This document shows, piece by piece, positions 45,157-53,300 of a stretch of 64,000 nucleotides of DNA. The stretch is from Streptomyces sp. 1-11. Lineage in GTDB: Bacteria > Actinomycetota > Actinomycetes > Streptomycetales > Streptomycetaceae. The notes under the pieces were generated by a model. That model had not been told where the DNA came from. It did no database searches and was given only the letters and a program-made list of their open reading frames with translations. The stretch's first letter is position 1; every line of letters starts with the position of its first letter. The stretch covers positions 434,001 to 498,000 of the forward strand of contig NZ_BJTV01000005.1 of assembly GCF_007176755.1 (NCBI RefSeq), written 5' to 3'. The translations under genes and the position numbers were made by a program.

Positions 45157-46521
45157 GTGCTGAGCGTGTTCAGGATCAAGGGCATGCGTGGATTCCTCAG
45201 CTCCCCGGCAGGCGCCACCTCGATCGGCGTCACCTGCGCGGCCGTCCTCGTCCTCCCGGCGGCCCCGACCGCGGCCGCCGCCCCGCGCGCGGAGCGGCCC
45301 GCCGCGGCGGTCGGGCCGGCCGGGGCCGCGGTCCCGGGCAGCACCCAGTCACTGCCCCTGGCGCCGCTCGACCAGGAGCGCACCCCCGGAACCACCCCCG
45401 CGCAGGGCCTGTACCGCGCGGACGTACGGCACTTCTCGCTCGTCGGCGTGATCTGGGACGACCCGGACGCCGCGCTGCGCGGCACGGTGCAGGTGCGCAC
45501 CCGGTCGGCCGCGTCCGGCAAGTGGTCCGGCTGGCAGGACGTCGAGACGCACAACGAGGACCACGGCGCCGACCCGGCCTCCGCCGAACGCGCCTCCGGC
45601 CGGGTGCGCGGGGCCACCGCGCCGCTGTGGGTGGGGGACTCGAAAGGCGTGGACGTACGGGTGCGCGCCGACTCCGTGCCGGACCGGGCGGCCGCCGGCC
45701 GCGGCCGGGGCGGCGACCCGCGCTCGTCCCTGCCGTCCGGTCTGCGCCTGGAACTCGTCGACCCCGGCGGCGGGACGGGAACGCAGGGACCGCAGGCGGA
45801 CGCCCCCCGCACCCTCCCGGCGCTGAACCGGCGCGACACCGAACGGGAACTGGACCGCCTGCGGGCCGACGGCGACCTGGACCCCGCCGACGACGGCGCG
45901 CCCCGGGCCAAGCCCTACATCGGGCCACGCCCGGGCATCGTGACGCGCCGGGGCTGGGGCGCGGACGAGTCCCTGCGCGCACGCGGGTTCGTCTACACCA
46001 AGAAGATCAAGGCCGCCTTCGTGCACCACACGTCCACGGGCAACGGCTATTCCTGCGCCCAGGCGCCGTCCGTGATCCGCGGCGTCTACCGCTACCACGT
46101 CAAGAGCATGGGCTGGCGGGACATCGGCTACAACTTCCTCGTCGACAAGTGCGGGACCATCTACGAGGGCCGGGCCGGCGGCGTGACCAAGGCCGTCCTC
46201 GGCGCCCACACCCTCGGGTTCAACAGCAACAGCATGGGCGTCGCCGTCATCGGCAGCTACAGCTCCCGCAAGCCGTCCAGCGCCGCGGTGAAGGCCGTCG
46301 CCAAGCTCACCGCCTGGAAACTCGGCCTCTACGGTGTCAATCCACGCGGCAAGACGTATCTGACATCGGGTGGCGGCAACCTCTACCCGAAGGGGAAGAG
46401 CGTCCGGCTGAACGTGATCTCCGGACACAGGGACGGATTCGCCACCGACTGCCCGGGCAAGCGGCTGTACGCCAAGCTCGGTTCGGCCCGTTCCAGCGCG
46501 GCGAAGTACCAGGGCCGCTGA
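45157..46521 (+). CDS. Secreted PGRP/N-acetylmuramoyl-L-alanine amidase-like protein
   Basis: 454 residues. Signal peptide at the N-terminus (VTCAAVLVLPAAPTAAAAP); start either GTG 45157 or ATG 45184, neither with a good ribosome site. Residues 80-200 form a beta-rich domain of the type seen before PGRP domains (FSLVGVIWDDP, WSGWQDVE). Residues 260-440 are the PGRP/amidase-2 domain: RRGWGADESLR, FVHHTSTGNGY (zinc His), YHVKSMGWRDIGYNFLVDKC, and SGHRDGFATDCPGK with zinc His and Cys. All ligands are present, so it should cleave the lactyl-peptide bond of peptidoglycan. Confidence 0.9.
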   Translation: MLSVFRIKGMRGFLSSPAGATSIGVTCAAVLVLPAAPTAAAAPRAERPAAAVGPAGAAVPGSTQSLPLAPLDQERTPGTTPAQGLYRADVRHFSLVGVIWDDPDAALRGTVQVRTRSAASGKWSGWQDVETHNEDHGADPASAERASGRVRGATAPLWVGDSKGVDVRVRADSVPDRAAAGRGRGGDPRSSLPSGLRLELVDPGGGTGTQGPQADAPRTLPALNRRDTERELDRLRADGDLDPADDGAPRAKPYIGPRPGIVTRRGWGADESLRARGFVYTKKIKAAFVHHTSTGNGYSCAQAPSVIRGVYRYHVKSMGWRDIGYNFLVDKCGTIYEGRAGGVTKAVLGAHTLGFNSNSMGVAVIGSYSSRKPSSAAVKAVAKLTAWKLGLYGVNPRGKTYLTSGGGNLYPKGKSVRLNVISGHRDGFATDCPGKRLYAKLGSARSSAAKYQGR

Positions 46522-46691
46522 GGCCACAGGCTGCGTTCACCGTCGCCGGGAGGGTCACGCGGGCGGGGGAATCCGGGCCCCGATCCCGCCTCCCACCGCG
46601 CGGCCGTGGAAGCCGTCACCTGCCGGCCTGCATACACTGACCGGCCGAAACGACACGTTCGGCCGGTCCCGGCAGGAAGCAGAGACGACAG

Positions 46692-47774
46692 GTGACAGAA
46701 GCGATCCTCCTGGTCGGCGGCAAAGGCACGCGGCTGCGTCCGCTCACGGTGCACACGCCCAAGCCCATGGTCCCGGCGGCCGGAGTGCCGTTCCTCACCC
46801 ACCAGCTCGCGAGAGCCAGGGCGGCGGGCGTGGAGCACATCGTCCTCGCCACGAGCTACCTCGCCGAGGTCTTCGAGCCCTACTTCGGCGACGGCGCCGC
46901 GCTGGGCCTGCACATCGAGTACGTCACCGAGGAGGAGCCCCTCGGCACGGGCGGCGCCATCCGCAACGTGGCCTCACGCCTGCGCTCCGGGCCCGACGAC
47001 CCGGTCCTGATCTTCAACGGCGACATCCTGACCGGCCTGGACATCCGGGCCCTGGTGGACACCCACGAGTCGACCGGCGCGGACGTGTCCCTGCACCTGA
47101 CGAAGGTGACGGACCCGCGCGCCTACGGCCTGGTCCCGACCGACGAGACCGGCCGCGTGCTCGCCTTCCTGGAGAAGCCGCAGACGCCGGAGGAGATCGT
47201 CACCGACCAGATCAACGCGGGGGCGTACGTCTTCCGCCGCTCCGTGATCGACACCATCCCGGCGGGCCGGCCGGTCTCCGTCGAGCGCGAGACCTTCCCG
47301 GACCTGCTGTCCGCCGGGGCCCATCTGCAGGGCATGGTGGACTCGACGTACTGGCTCGACCTCGGCACCCCCGCGGCCTTCGTGCGCGGCTCCGCGGACC
47401 TGGTGCTCGGCCGCGCCCCGTCCCCGGCCGTCCCCGGCCGCTGCGGGGACCGGCTGGTCCTGCCCACGGCCGTCGTCGCCCCGGACGCGAAGCTCACCGG
47501 CGGCACGGTGGTCGGCGAGGGCGCGTTCGTCGCGGACGGCGCCCGGGTCTCCGGCTCGACGATCCTGCCCGGCGCGGTCATCGAGCCCGGCGCCGTCATC
47601 ACCGACTCCCTCATCGGCAGCCGCGCCCGGATCGGCGAACGCTCCGTCCTCACCGGCACGGTCGTCGGCGACGGCGCGGTGGTCGGCCCCGACAACGAAC
47701 TCCGCGAGGGCGTCCGCGTCTGGTGCGACGCCCACATCCCCCCAGCCGCCCTCCGCTTCTCCTCCGACCAGTAG
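46692..47774 (+). CDS. manC: Mannose-1-phosphate guanylyltransferase-type nucleotidyltransferase
   Basis: 360 residues. N-terminal nucleotidyltransferase (EAILLVGGKGTRLRPLTVHT with the G-x-G-T-R-L-x-P-L-T loop, PKPMVPAAG, FNGDILTGLD) and C-terminal left-handed beta-helix of hexapeptide repeats (about 255-345). Makes GDP-mannose from mannose-1-phosphate and GTP; with manB and manA further right it completes the route from fructose-6-phosphate. GTG start after GACAG. The symbol manC is by function; dNDP-glucose synthesis cannot be excluded by sequence alone, but the neighbourhood favours mannose. Confidence 0.88.
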   Translation: MTEAILLVGGKGTRLRPLTVHTPKPMVPAAGVPFLTHQLARARAAGVEHIVLATSYLAEVFEPYFGDGAALGLHIEYVTEEEPLGTGGAIRNVASRLRSGPDDPVLIFNGDILTGLDIRALVDTHESTGADVSLHLTKVTDPRAYGLVPTDETGRVLAFLEKPQTPEEIVTDQINAGAYVFRRSVIDTIPAGRPVSVERETFPDLLSAGAHLQGMVDSTYWLDLGTPAAFVRGSADLVLGRAPSPAVPGRCGDRLVLPTAVVAPDAKLTGGTVVGEGAFVADGARVSGSTILPGAVIEPGAVITDSLIGSRARIGERSVLTGTVVGDGAVVGPDNELREGVRVWCDAHIPPAALRFSSDQ

Positions 47775-47781
47775 ACACCTC

Positions 47782-47840
47782 CCACCCCACCCCACCCCAC
47801 CCCACCCCACCCCACCCCACCCCGCCCCGCCCCGCCCCGC
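47782..47840. repeat. Pentanucleotide microsatellite (CCCCA)n(CCCCG)n
   Basis: A partial unit and seven CCCCA units (47782-47820) followed by four CCCCG units (47821-47840), starting seven bases after the guanylyltransferase stop. The minus strand reads (CGGGG)4(TGGGG)7, a strong G-quadruplex candidate. Confidence 0.95.
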
Positions 47841-47868
47841 CCCCGGCCCCGGCCCGCGGCGGGCGCCG

Positions 47869-48055
47869 GGGCGCGCGCGGCTACGGGGACCGGGCTTGCC
47901 TGACGGCAGACACGGGGGCGCGGCCAGCCACGGGCGCCGGGGCGCGCGCAGCTACGGGCACCGGGCTCGCGTGACGGCAGAGACCGGGGTGCGGCCAGCC
48001 ACGGGCACGGGGGCGCGCGCAGCTATGGGCACCGTGGCCCGCGTAGCTGCGGGCA
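47869..48055. repeat. Imperfect 71-base tandem repeats
   Basis: Units begin at 47869, 47940 and 48010 with GGGGCGCGCGC(A/G)GCTA. The first two are full length (71 and 70 bases) and share GACGGCAGA and GCGGCCAGCCACGGGC; the third is partial. No ribosome sites or credible genes. Confidence 0.8.
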
Positions 48056-48242
48056 TGCGTGCCGCTAGGGGCGGCACGGGTGGGCGCAGCGGCACCCCGC
48101 GAGCGCGGGCCAGCGAAACGCCCCCAAGTCCAGCAAAGAGGCCGAGCACCTGCCGAAGAGCGCCAGCCCCAGCCGGCCCACTCAGCCGGCCAGCCGGCGA
48201 GCCAGTCCGGCCCAGCCAAGCCCAGCCCACCCCAGCAAAGCC
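48056..48242. other. Non-coding gap before the AlkA-like gene
   Basis: GC-rich gap with repeated GCCCAGCC and CCAGC words and no credible gene. No strong terminator is visible beyond the minus-strand glycosylase stop, unlike most genes here. Confidence 0.4.
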
Positions 48243-49268
48243 CTACAGCAACCCGATATCCACCCGAGGCATCTTCGGCGCCCGCCGCCCCGGCACCTGC
48301 CCACTCAGCAGAATCAACCGCGCCGCCCGATGCCGCTGCCCCGCATACGGCTCCAGCAACCGCAGCATCTCCGCGTCATCGGCGTCCCGGTTCCGGGCCA
48401 GCGCCCACCCCACGATCCCCGGCAGATGCAGATCCCCGACGGTCACCGCATCCGCCGCCCCGTGACTGCGCTGCACCACCTCCGCCGACGTCCACGGCCC
48501 GATCCCCGGCACGACCTCCAGCCGCGCCCGCGCCTCGGCCGCCGGCATCCCCACCGCCTGCTCGAGCCGCGCGGCGACCCGCACGGCGCGCAGGATCGTC
48601 GAGGCCCGCTTGTCGTCGACGCCGGCCCGGTGCCACTCCCAGGAGGGAATCAGCGCCCACGTCCGCGCCGCGGGCATCACCCACATCGGTCGCTCGGACA
48701 CTCCCGCGGGCCCGGGCGCCGGCTCCCCGAACCTCCGCACCAGCAACCGCCACGCCCGGTACGCCTCGTCGGTGGTGACCTTCTGCTCCAGCACCGACGG
48801 AATCAGCGACTCGAGCACCAGCCCGGTCCGCGTCAGCCGCAGCCCCGGCCGCCGGTGCCGTGCCAGCGCCACCACCCGGTGCCGGGGCACGAACGCGTCC
48901 GGGTCGTCGTCGGCGCCCAGCAGCCGGGGCAGGCGCTCCAGCAGCCACTGCGCACCGGGCCCCCACGCCTCGCCGAGCACCTCACCGCCGTACGCGCGCA
49001 CCCGCAGTGTGCCCGGGCCGGCCGGTGTCCGGGCGGCCCGCCACACGGACCCGTCCGGTGTGGTCCGGAACGTCGGGTCGCCGGGCCCGCGCCGCAGCGG
49101 ACCCAGCACCAGCCCGAGATCGAGCGGCCCCTCCGGGACCCAGCGCCGCACGCGCGCGGGTGCGGGCCCCGTGGCCTGCCGGGGTATCCCGGCGGCGCCG
49201 GCGGGCACACCGGCGTGCCCGCCGCGCACGGTCGTACGCGTGGGACGCGGAGCGAATCGTCCTGCCAC
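48243..49268 (-). CDS. DNA-3-methyladenine glycosylase II-like (HhH-GPD) protein
   Basis: 341-residue protein of the AlkA/HhH-GPD superfamily, removing alkylated bases from DNA. The helix-hairpin-helix VVPGIGPWTSAEVV followed by the GPD segment AVTVGDLHLPG with its catalytic Asp is clear at about residues 255-285. SLIPSVLEQKVTTDEAYRAW is the typical preceding helix region. The N-terminal 150 residues form a beta-rich domain. GTG start 49268. Same strand as fbiB but 82 bases apart. Exact substrate range unknown. Confidence 0.87.
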   Translation of the reverse strand: MAGRFAPRPTRTTVRGGHAGVPAGAAGIPRQATGPAPARVRRWVPEGPLDLGLVLGPLRRGPGDPTFRTTPDGSVWRAARTPAGPGTLRVRAYGGEVLGEAWGPGAQWLLERLPRLLGADDDPDAFVPRHRVVALARHRRPGLRLTRTGLVLESLIPSVLEQKVTTDEAYRAWRLLVRRFGEPAPGPAGVSERPMWVMPAARTWALIPSWEWHRAGVDDKRASTILRAVRVAARLEQAVGMPAAEARARLEVVPGIGPWTSAEVVQRSHGAADAVTVGDLHLPGIVGWALARNRDADDAEMLRLLEPYAGQRHRAARLILLSGQVPGRRAPKMPRVDIGLL

Positions 49269-49350
49269 TGGTGGGTTCCTCGGATGCCGGGGGTGTCCTA
49301 CGAGACTAGGCGGTCACCCGGGGCGCCGGGCGCCACTCCGCCCACGGAAC

Positions 49351-50658
49351 TCACCGCACCTCGATGAACGCCCCCGCGTCCCGCTCCGGCCGCGCCTTCG
49401 GCTCCTCGGCCGGATGGCCCACCGCCACCGCGCCCATGGGGTCCCAGTCCGCCGGCAGCTCGAGCACCTCGCGCACCACGTCCCGGCAGAACATCGTCGA
49501 CGAGACCCAGGCCGAGCCCAGCCGCTCCCCGGCCAGCGCGACCAGGAGGTTCTGCACGCCCGCGCCCGTCGCGACGACGAACATCTCCCGCTCGGCGCCG
49601 TCCCGCCGGGCGTCCCCGTAGGTGTGCGACCCGTCCATGACGAGGCAGGGCACGACCAGGTACGGGGCGTTGCGGAGCACGTCCCCGCGCCGGACCCGCT
49701 TGGCGATGGACTCCTCGCTCTTGCCGTCGCGGCGCAGATCGGCGATCCAGGCGTCCCGCATCGCGTCGAGCAACCGCGTCCGCGACGCCGCGGACTCCAG
49801 CAGCACGAACCGCCAGGGCGTGGTGTGGTGGGGTGCGGGCGCGGTGACCGCCGCGGCCACCGCGCGCCGGACCGAGCCGGGGTCCACGGGCTCGTCGGTG
49901 AAGGCCCGCACGGTACGGCGCCGGGTCACGGCCTCCCGCACCGCCTCGGACGTGCCGAGCCGGAACATGTCGTCCCGCGCGGTACGCACCAACGCCCGCG
50001 CTCCCTCGCCGTCCGCGCCGTCCACCACGTGTGGCAGCCCGCGCACCACGGCGACCGGGAGTCCGGCGGCCTTGCCCTTGACCAGGTCGCCCGCCGCGGC
50101 CAGTTCGTCGGCGGTGGCGACGACGGTGGCGCTCAGCGGGTTGCCGTGCGCGTCGGCGCCCCCGCGCAGGTCGTCCAGGACGCGCACCCCGGCGGCGCCG
50201 ATGGCGACGTCCGTGAGGCCCGCGCGCCAGGGCCGGCCGAAGGTGTCGGTGACGACGACGCCGACCCGCACGCCGAGCGCGTCGCGCAGCCCGTCGCGGA
50301 TCGCGCGCGCGGACGCGTCCGGGTCCTCGGGGAGCAGCAGCACGGTGCCCGAAGGGGTGTTGGAGGCGTCGACCCCGGCGGCGGCCATCACCAGGCCCTG
50401 CCGGTTCTCGACGATGCGCAGGGCGCCGCGCCGGGCCACCACCCGCACGGTCTCCGCGTCGATCGCGGACTCGCGGTCGTCCGCCCGGACGACGCGGCCC
50501 TCCGCCTTGGACACGATCTTGGACGTGACCAGCAGCACGTCGCCGTCGGCGAGTCCGGGCTCGGCGGCGGCGATCAGCTTGGCGAGGTCGTCACCGGGCT
50601 GCACCTCGCCGATCCCGGACGGGGCCCAGACCCGGTACTCCGGGCGCTCACCGCTCAC
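49351..50658 (-). CDS. fbiB: Coenzyme F420-0:L-glutamate ligase fused to nitroreductase-like domain
   Basis: 435 residues. N-terminal CofE domain (about 1-240: [33 protein letters not shown]) adds glutamates to F420-0; C-terminal FMN-binding nitroreductase-like domain (about 250-430: [44 protein letters not shown]). The fusion is the actinobacterial FbiB type; the C-terminal domain reduces dehydro-F420-0 in current models. GTG start overlaps the fbiA stop as GTGA. Confidence 0.94.
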   Translation of the reverse strand: MSGERPEYRVWAPSGIGEVQPGDDLAKLIAAAEPGLADGDVLLVTSKIVSKAEGRVVRADDRESAIDAETVRVVARRGALRIVENRQGLVMAAAGVDASNTPSGTVLLLPEDPDASARAIRDGLRDALGVRVGVVVTDTFGRPWRAGLTDVAIGAAGVRVLDDLRGGADAHGNPLSATVVATADELAAAGDLVKGKAAGLPVAVVRGLPHVVDGADGEGARALVRTARDDMFRLGTSEAVREAVTRRRTVRAFTDEPVDPGSVRRAVAAAVTAPAPHHTTPWRFVLLESAASRTRLLDAMRDAWIADLRRDGKSEESIAKRVRRGDVLRNAPYLVVPCLVMDGSHTYGDARRDGAEREMFVVATGAGVQNLLVALAGERLGSAWVSSTMFCRDVVREVLELPADWDPMGAVAVGHPAEEPKARPERDAGAFIEVR

Positions 50659-51614
50659 GCTCCCCGCACCTCCTCGGCCAGCGCCAGCGCCTCGCGCGCC
50701 ATCTGCGCGGCCGCGTCGACGTCGGTCATCATCAGCGGCACGGCCCGGCAGCGGATCCCGTCCGCCTCCACGCGTCCGACCACGCCCGCGTCGACCGTGT
50801 CGACGAGCCAGCCGTCCAGCAGCCCCGAGCCGTAGTGCTCGGCGACCGCGGCGGCCGTGGACTCAACGCCGACCGCGGCGAGCACCTTGTCGGCCATGCC
50901 GCGCACCGGCGCGTCCCCGACGATGGGGGACAGGCCGACCACGGGCACGCCGGCCTCCGCGATCGCCTCCCGGATGCCCGGCACGGCCAGGATGGTGCCG
51001 ATGGACACCACCGGGTTGGACGGCGGGAAGAGGATGACGTCCGCCTCGGCGATGGCCTCCAGCACGCCCGGCGCCGGCTTGGCCTGCTCGGCGCCGACCG
51101 GCACGACCGCCTCGGCCGTGACCGAGGCGCGCAGCCGCACCCAGTACTCCTGGAAGTGGATCGCCTTGCGTTCGCCGTCGACCACCGCGGCCACATGGGT
51201 CTCCACGCGGTCGTCGGTCATCGGGATCAGCCGTACCCCGGGCTTCCAGCGGTCGCAGAGCGCCTCGGTGACCGCGCTCAGCGGATAGCCCGCGCCCAGC
51301 ATCTGCGTCCGCACTATGTGCGTGGCGAAGTCACGGTCGCCGAGCCCGAACCACTCCGGGCCGACCCCGTAGGCCGCCAGCTCCTCCTTGAGGTGGAAGG
51401 TCTCGTCCGTCCGCCCCCAGCCCTGCTCCTCGTTGATGCCGCCGCCCAGCGTGTACATCACCGTGTCGAGGTCCGGGCAGACCTTCAGCCCGAAGAGGTG
51501 GATGTCGTCGCCGGTGTTGCCGATCACCGTGACGTCCGCGTCCGGCACGGCCCGCTTCAGACCGCGCAGGAACCGGGCACCACCGATGCCGCCTGCCAGA
51601 ACCACAATGCGCAT
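50655..51614 (-). CDS. fbiA: 2-phospho-L-lactate transferase (CofD/FbiA)
   Basis: 319 residues. Transfers the phospho-lactyl/phosphoenolpyruvyl moiety from the guanylylated precursor to the deazaflavin FO, forming (dehydro-)F420-0. The opening [20 protein letters not shown] and [20 protein letters not shown] are diagnostic, as is [14 protein letters not shown]. Directly before fbiB with a 4-base overlap. Thirty-three bases after the cysteine dioxygenase gene on the same strand, so the three could share a transcript. Confidence 0.95.
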   Translation of the reverse strand: MRIVVLAGGIGGARFLRGLKRAVPDADVTVIGNTGDDIHLFGLKVCPDLDTVMYTLGGGINEEQGWGRTDETFHLKEELAAYGVGPEWFGLGDRDFATHIVRTQMLGAGYPLSAVTEALCDRWKPGVRLIPMTDDRVETHVAAVVDGERKAIHFQEYWVRLRASVTAEAVVPVGAEQAKPAPGVLEAIAEADVILFPPSNPVVSIGTILAVPGIREAIAEAGVPVVGLSPIVGDAPVRGMADKVLAAVGVESTAAAVAEHYGSGLLDGWLVDTVDAGVVGRVEADGIRCRAVPLMMTDVDAAAQMAREALALAEEVRGA

Positions 51615-51647
51615 GGCCCAAGTCTCGCAGGCGGGTGCGACATCGTG

Positions 51648-52154
51648 TCAGGCAGTCACCGGACGCGGCTCGGTCCGGGCCTCGCAGTGCGGCGAGGAGT
51701 GCATCGGCATCTCGGTCAGGCCCGGGTAGTACACGTGCAGGCTCACCGCCGGCTCCAGGGCGTCGTTCAGCACCTCGTGCGCGTAACCCGGCGCGAACAC
51801 CCGCTGGGCGCCGGCCGCCAGCGCGCGCGTGCCCCGCTCCGTGCGCTCGGTCAGCGTCCCCTCGAGGACGGTGAGGACACCGGAGGAGCGGCCGTGGCCG
51901 TGCGTCCCGCTGCCCTGGCCGGGCACCCAGGAAAGCAGCCACACCTCGTAGCCGGGGCCGGTGCGCAGCCGGTGGTACCAGCGGGTGGTGGCGTCGTAGC
52001 GGACGAGGTGCGCCCACTGGGCGCGGTCGGCGGCGATGGCGCGGGCGAGGCCCACGAACTCGGCGACGGTGGCGGGGTGCTCGCGCGGCGGCTGGAGCAG
52101 GTGCGGGACTTCGAGGATGTCGCCGGCGATCTGGAGGTCGTTGTCGCTGTTCAT
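51648..52154 (-). CDS. Cysteine dioxygenase
   Basis: 168-residue cupin that oxidises L-cysteine to cysteine sulfinate with a mononuclear iron. His85 and His87 in GTHGHG and His126 in GYAHEV supply the three-His site; the VLEGTLTERTER strand follows. ATG 52154 (MNSDND) fits the family start; an open frame continues upstream without a site. Upstream of fbiA; divergent from whiB across a 669-base gap. Bacterial three-His thiol dioxygenases may also accept other thiols. Confidence 0.88.
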   Translation of the reverse strand: MNSDNDLQIAGDILEVPHLLQPPREHPATVAEFVGLARAIAADRAQWAHLVRYDATTRWYHRLRTGPGYEVWLLSWVPGQGSGTHGHGRSSGVLTVLEGTLTERTERGTRALAAGAQRVFAPGYAHEVLNDALEPAVSLHVYYPGLTEMPMHSSPHCEARTEPRPVTA

Positions 52155-52823
52155 AGCGTGAGGGGGTTCCTCGGCGGGAGTGGGGGCTGGGTGTCGCTCT
52201 GCGTCCGCCCGGGTCACGGGCGAGGAGAGATGTCCCGGGTGGAGTTCAGGGACAGGGGAACGCGGCCGGGCCGGGATGGGCTCGGGAGCAGCCGGAGCGC
52301 GATGGGCTCAACAGCTGGGACAGCAACAACAGCTACAGCGCGCGCGTGCGGCACCGAGGGACCCGGCGGTGCGGGTCGATGCGGGTGCCAAGTTCGCGAG
52401 CATGCCCAATAGGACACCGGTTCACACTCGGGCTGTCAACTCGACGCCCGGAAAGTGCGACATGGTTCACCTCATCCGGTTCATCTGTCAGGTGAAAGGT
52501 TTGTTCACCCGGATCCCGGGACACATGGCGCACAACCGAGCGCTCGAGCCTCGCCGGAACGAGATCGAACGCGGGGGCGTCCTTCTTCGTACAGAGGCCT
52601 GTGCGGGTTCGCCGCCCCTCTGGCCCTCGTTCTGCGTGTCAGGGTTTATGCCGATTTGAACACTTTCCGCATGGCCTTGGTTCCGCAGAGTGAATAACGG
52701 GCTCAATAGCAGATCTCGGCTTGACTCGCCCGGAGCAGCACACTTGTAATTTCACTCGTGTCGTTCAGCCGAAATCGGTAGCGGCTACGCACGGGGAGAC
52801 GTGAAGACAGACGAGGGGCGCAC
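52155..52823. promoter_or_regulatory. 669-base regulatory region between cysteine dioxygenase and whiB
   Basis: No credible gene. The right third is AT-richer than the genome. TTCACCT (52466-52472) and AGGTGAA (52490-52496) form a 7-base inverted repeat with 17-base spacer, near a further GTTCACCC. This is a candidate operator for the dioxygenase or whiB transcripts. Confidence 0.5.
52721..52750 (+). promoter_or_regulatory. Candidate whiB promoter
   Basis: TTGACT (52721-52726), 18-base spacer, TGTAAT (52745-52750), about 75 bases before the whiB start. whiB of S. coelicolor is known to have more than one promoter, including a developmental one; this resembles the vegetative type. Confidence 0.55.
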
Positions 52824-53087
52824 ATGACCGAGCTGGTGCAGCAACTGCTGGTCGACGACGCGGACGAGGAACTCGGCTGGCAGGAGCGCGCACTGTGCGC
52901 CCAGACCGACCCCGAGTCCTTCTTCCCGGAGAAGGGCGGCTCGACGAGAGAGGCGAAGAAGGTCTGCCTCGCCTGCGAGGTGCGCTCCGAATGCCTCGAG
53001 TACGCCCTCGCCAACGACGAGCGCTTCGGCATCTGGGGCGGTCTGTCCGAGCGTGAGCGCCGCCGGCTGAAGAAGGCCGCCGTCTGA
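52824..53087 (+). CDS. whiB: WhiB sporulation regulator
   Basis: 87-residue iron-sulfur DNA-binding regulator needed, with WhiA, for aerial septation in Streptomyces. Cys25, Cys48, Cys51 and Cys57 bind a 4Fe-4S cluster (C-x22-C-x2-C-x5-C); GIWGG at 69-73 is the turn motif, followed by the basic segment ERERRRLKK that contacts DNA. Length and sequence (ERALCAQTDPESFFPEKGGS) match WhiB itself rather than other Wbl proteins. ATG after GGGGCGCAC. A hairpin follows at 53157. Confidence 0.96.
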   Translation: MTELVQQLLVDDADEELGWQERALCAQTDPESFFPEKGGSTREAKKVCLACEVRSECLEYALANDERFGIWGGLSERERRRLKKAAV

Positions 53088-53156
53088 CCGGCGGCCGGCC
53101 ACCCTCCGGTCACCGCACCGCCGAGCGGCCGGACCGCGGCCCCGCGGATGTCACGA

Positions 53157-53197
53157 ACGGCCCGTCGCCCGTGGGTTGTCCACAGGCGGCGGGCCGT
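53157..53197. terminator. Hairpin after whiB
   Basis: Thirteen pairs with one G-T wobble (53157-53169 with 53185-53197), 15-base loop, 70 bases past the whiB stop. Probable terminator in the 213-base gap before the large glycosyltransferase. Confidence 0.6.
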
Positions 53198-53300
53198 CGT
53201 CATGGTCAGCCGATAGTGTGGTCGCTCGTCCGAGACGCACCGCTGTCCCCTCGGGGCACAGGCGTCCACCGCAGTCCATCGAACCGGGGCCCGTACCTCG

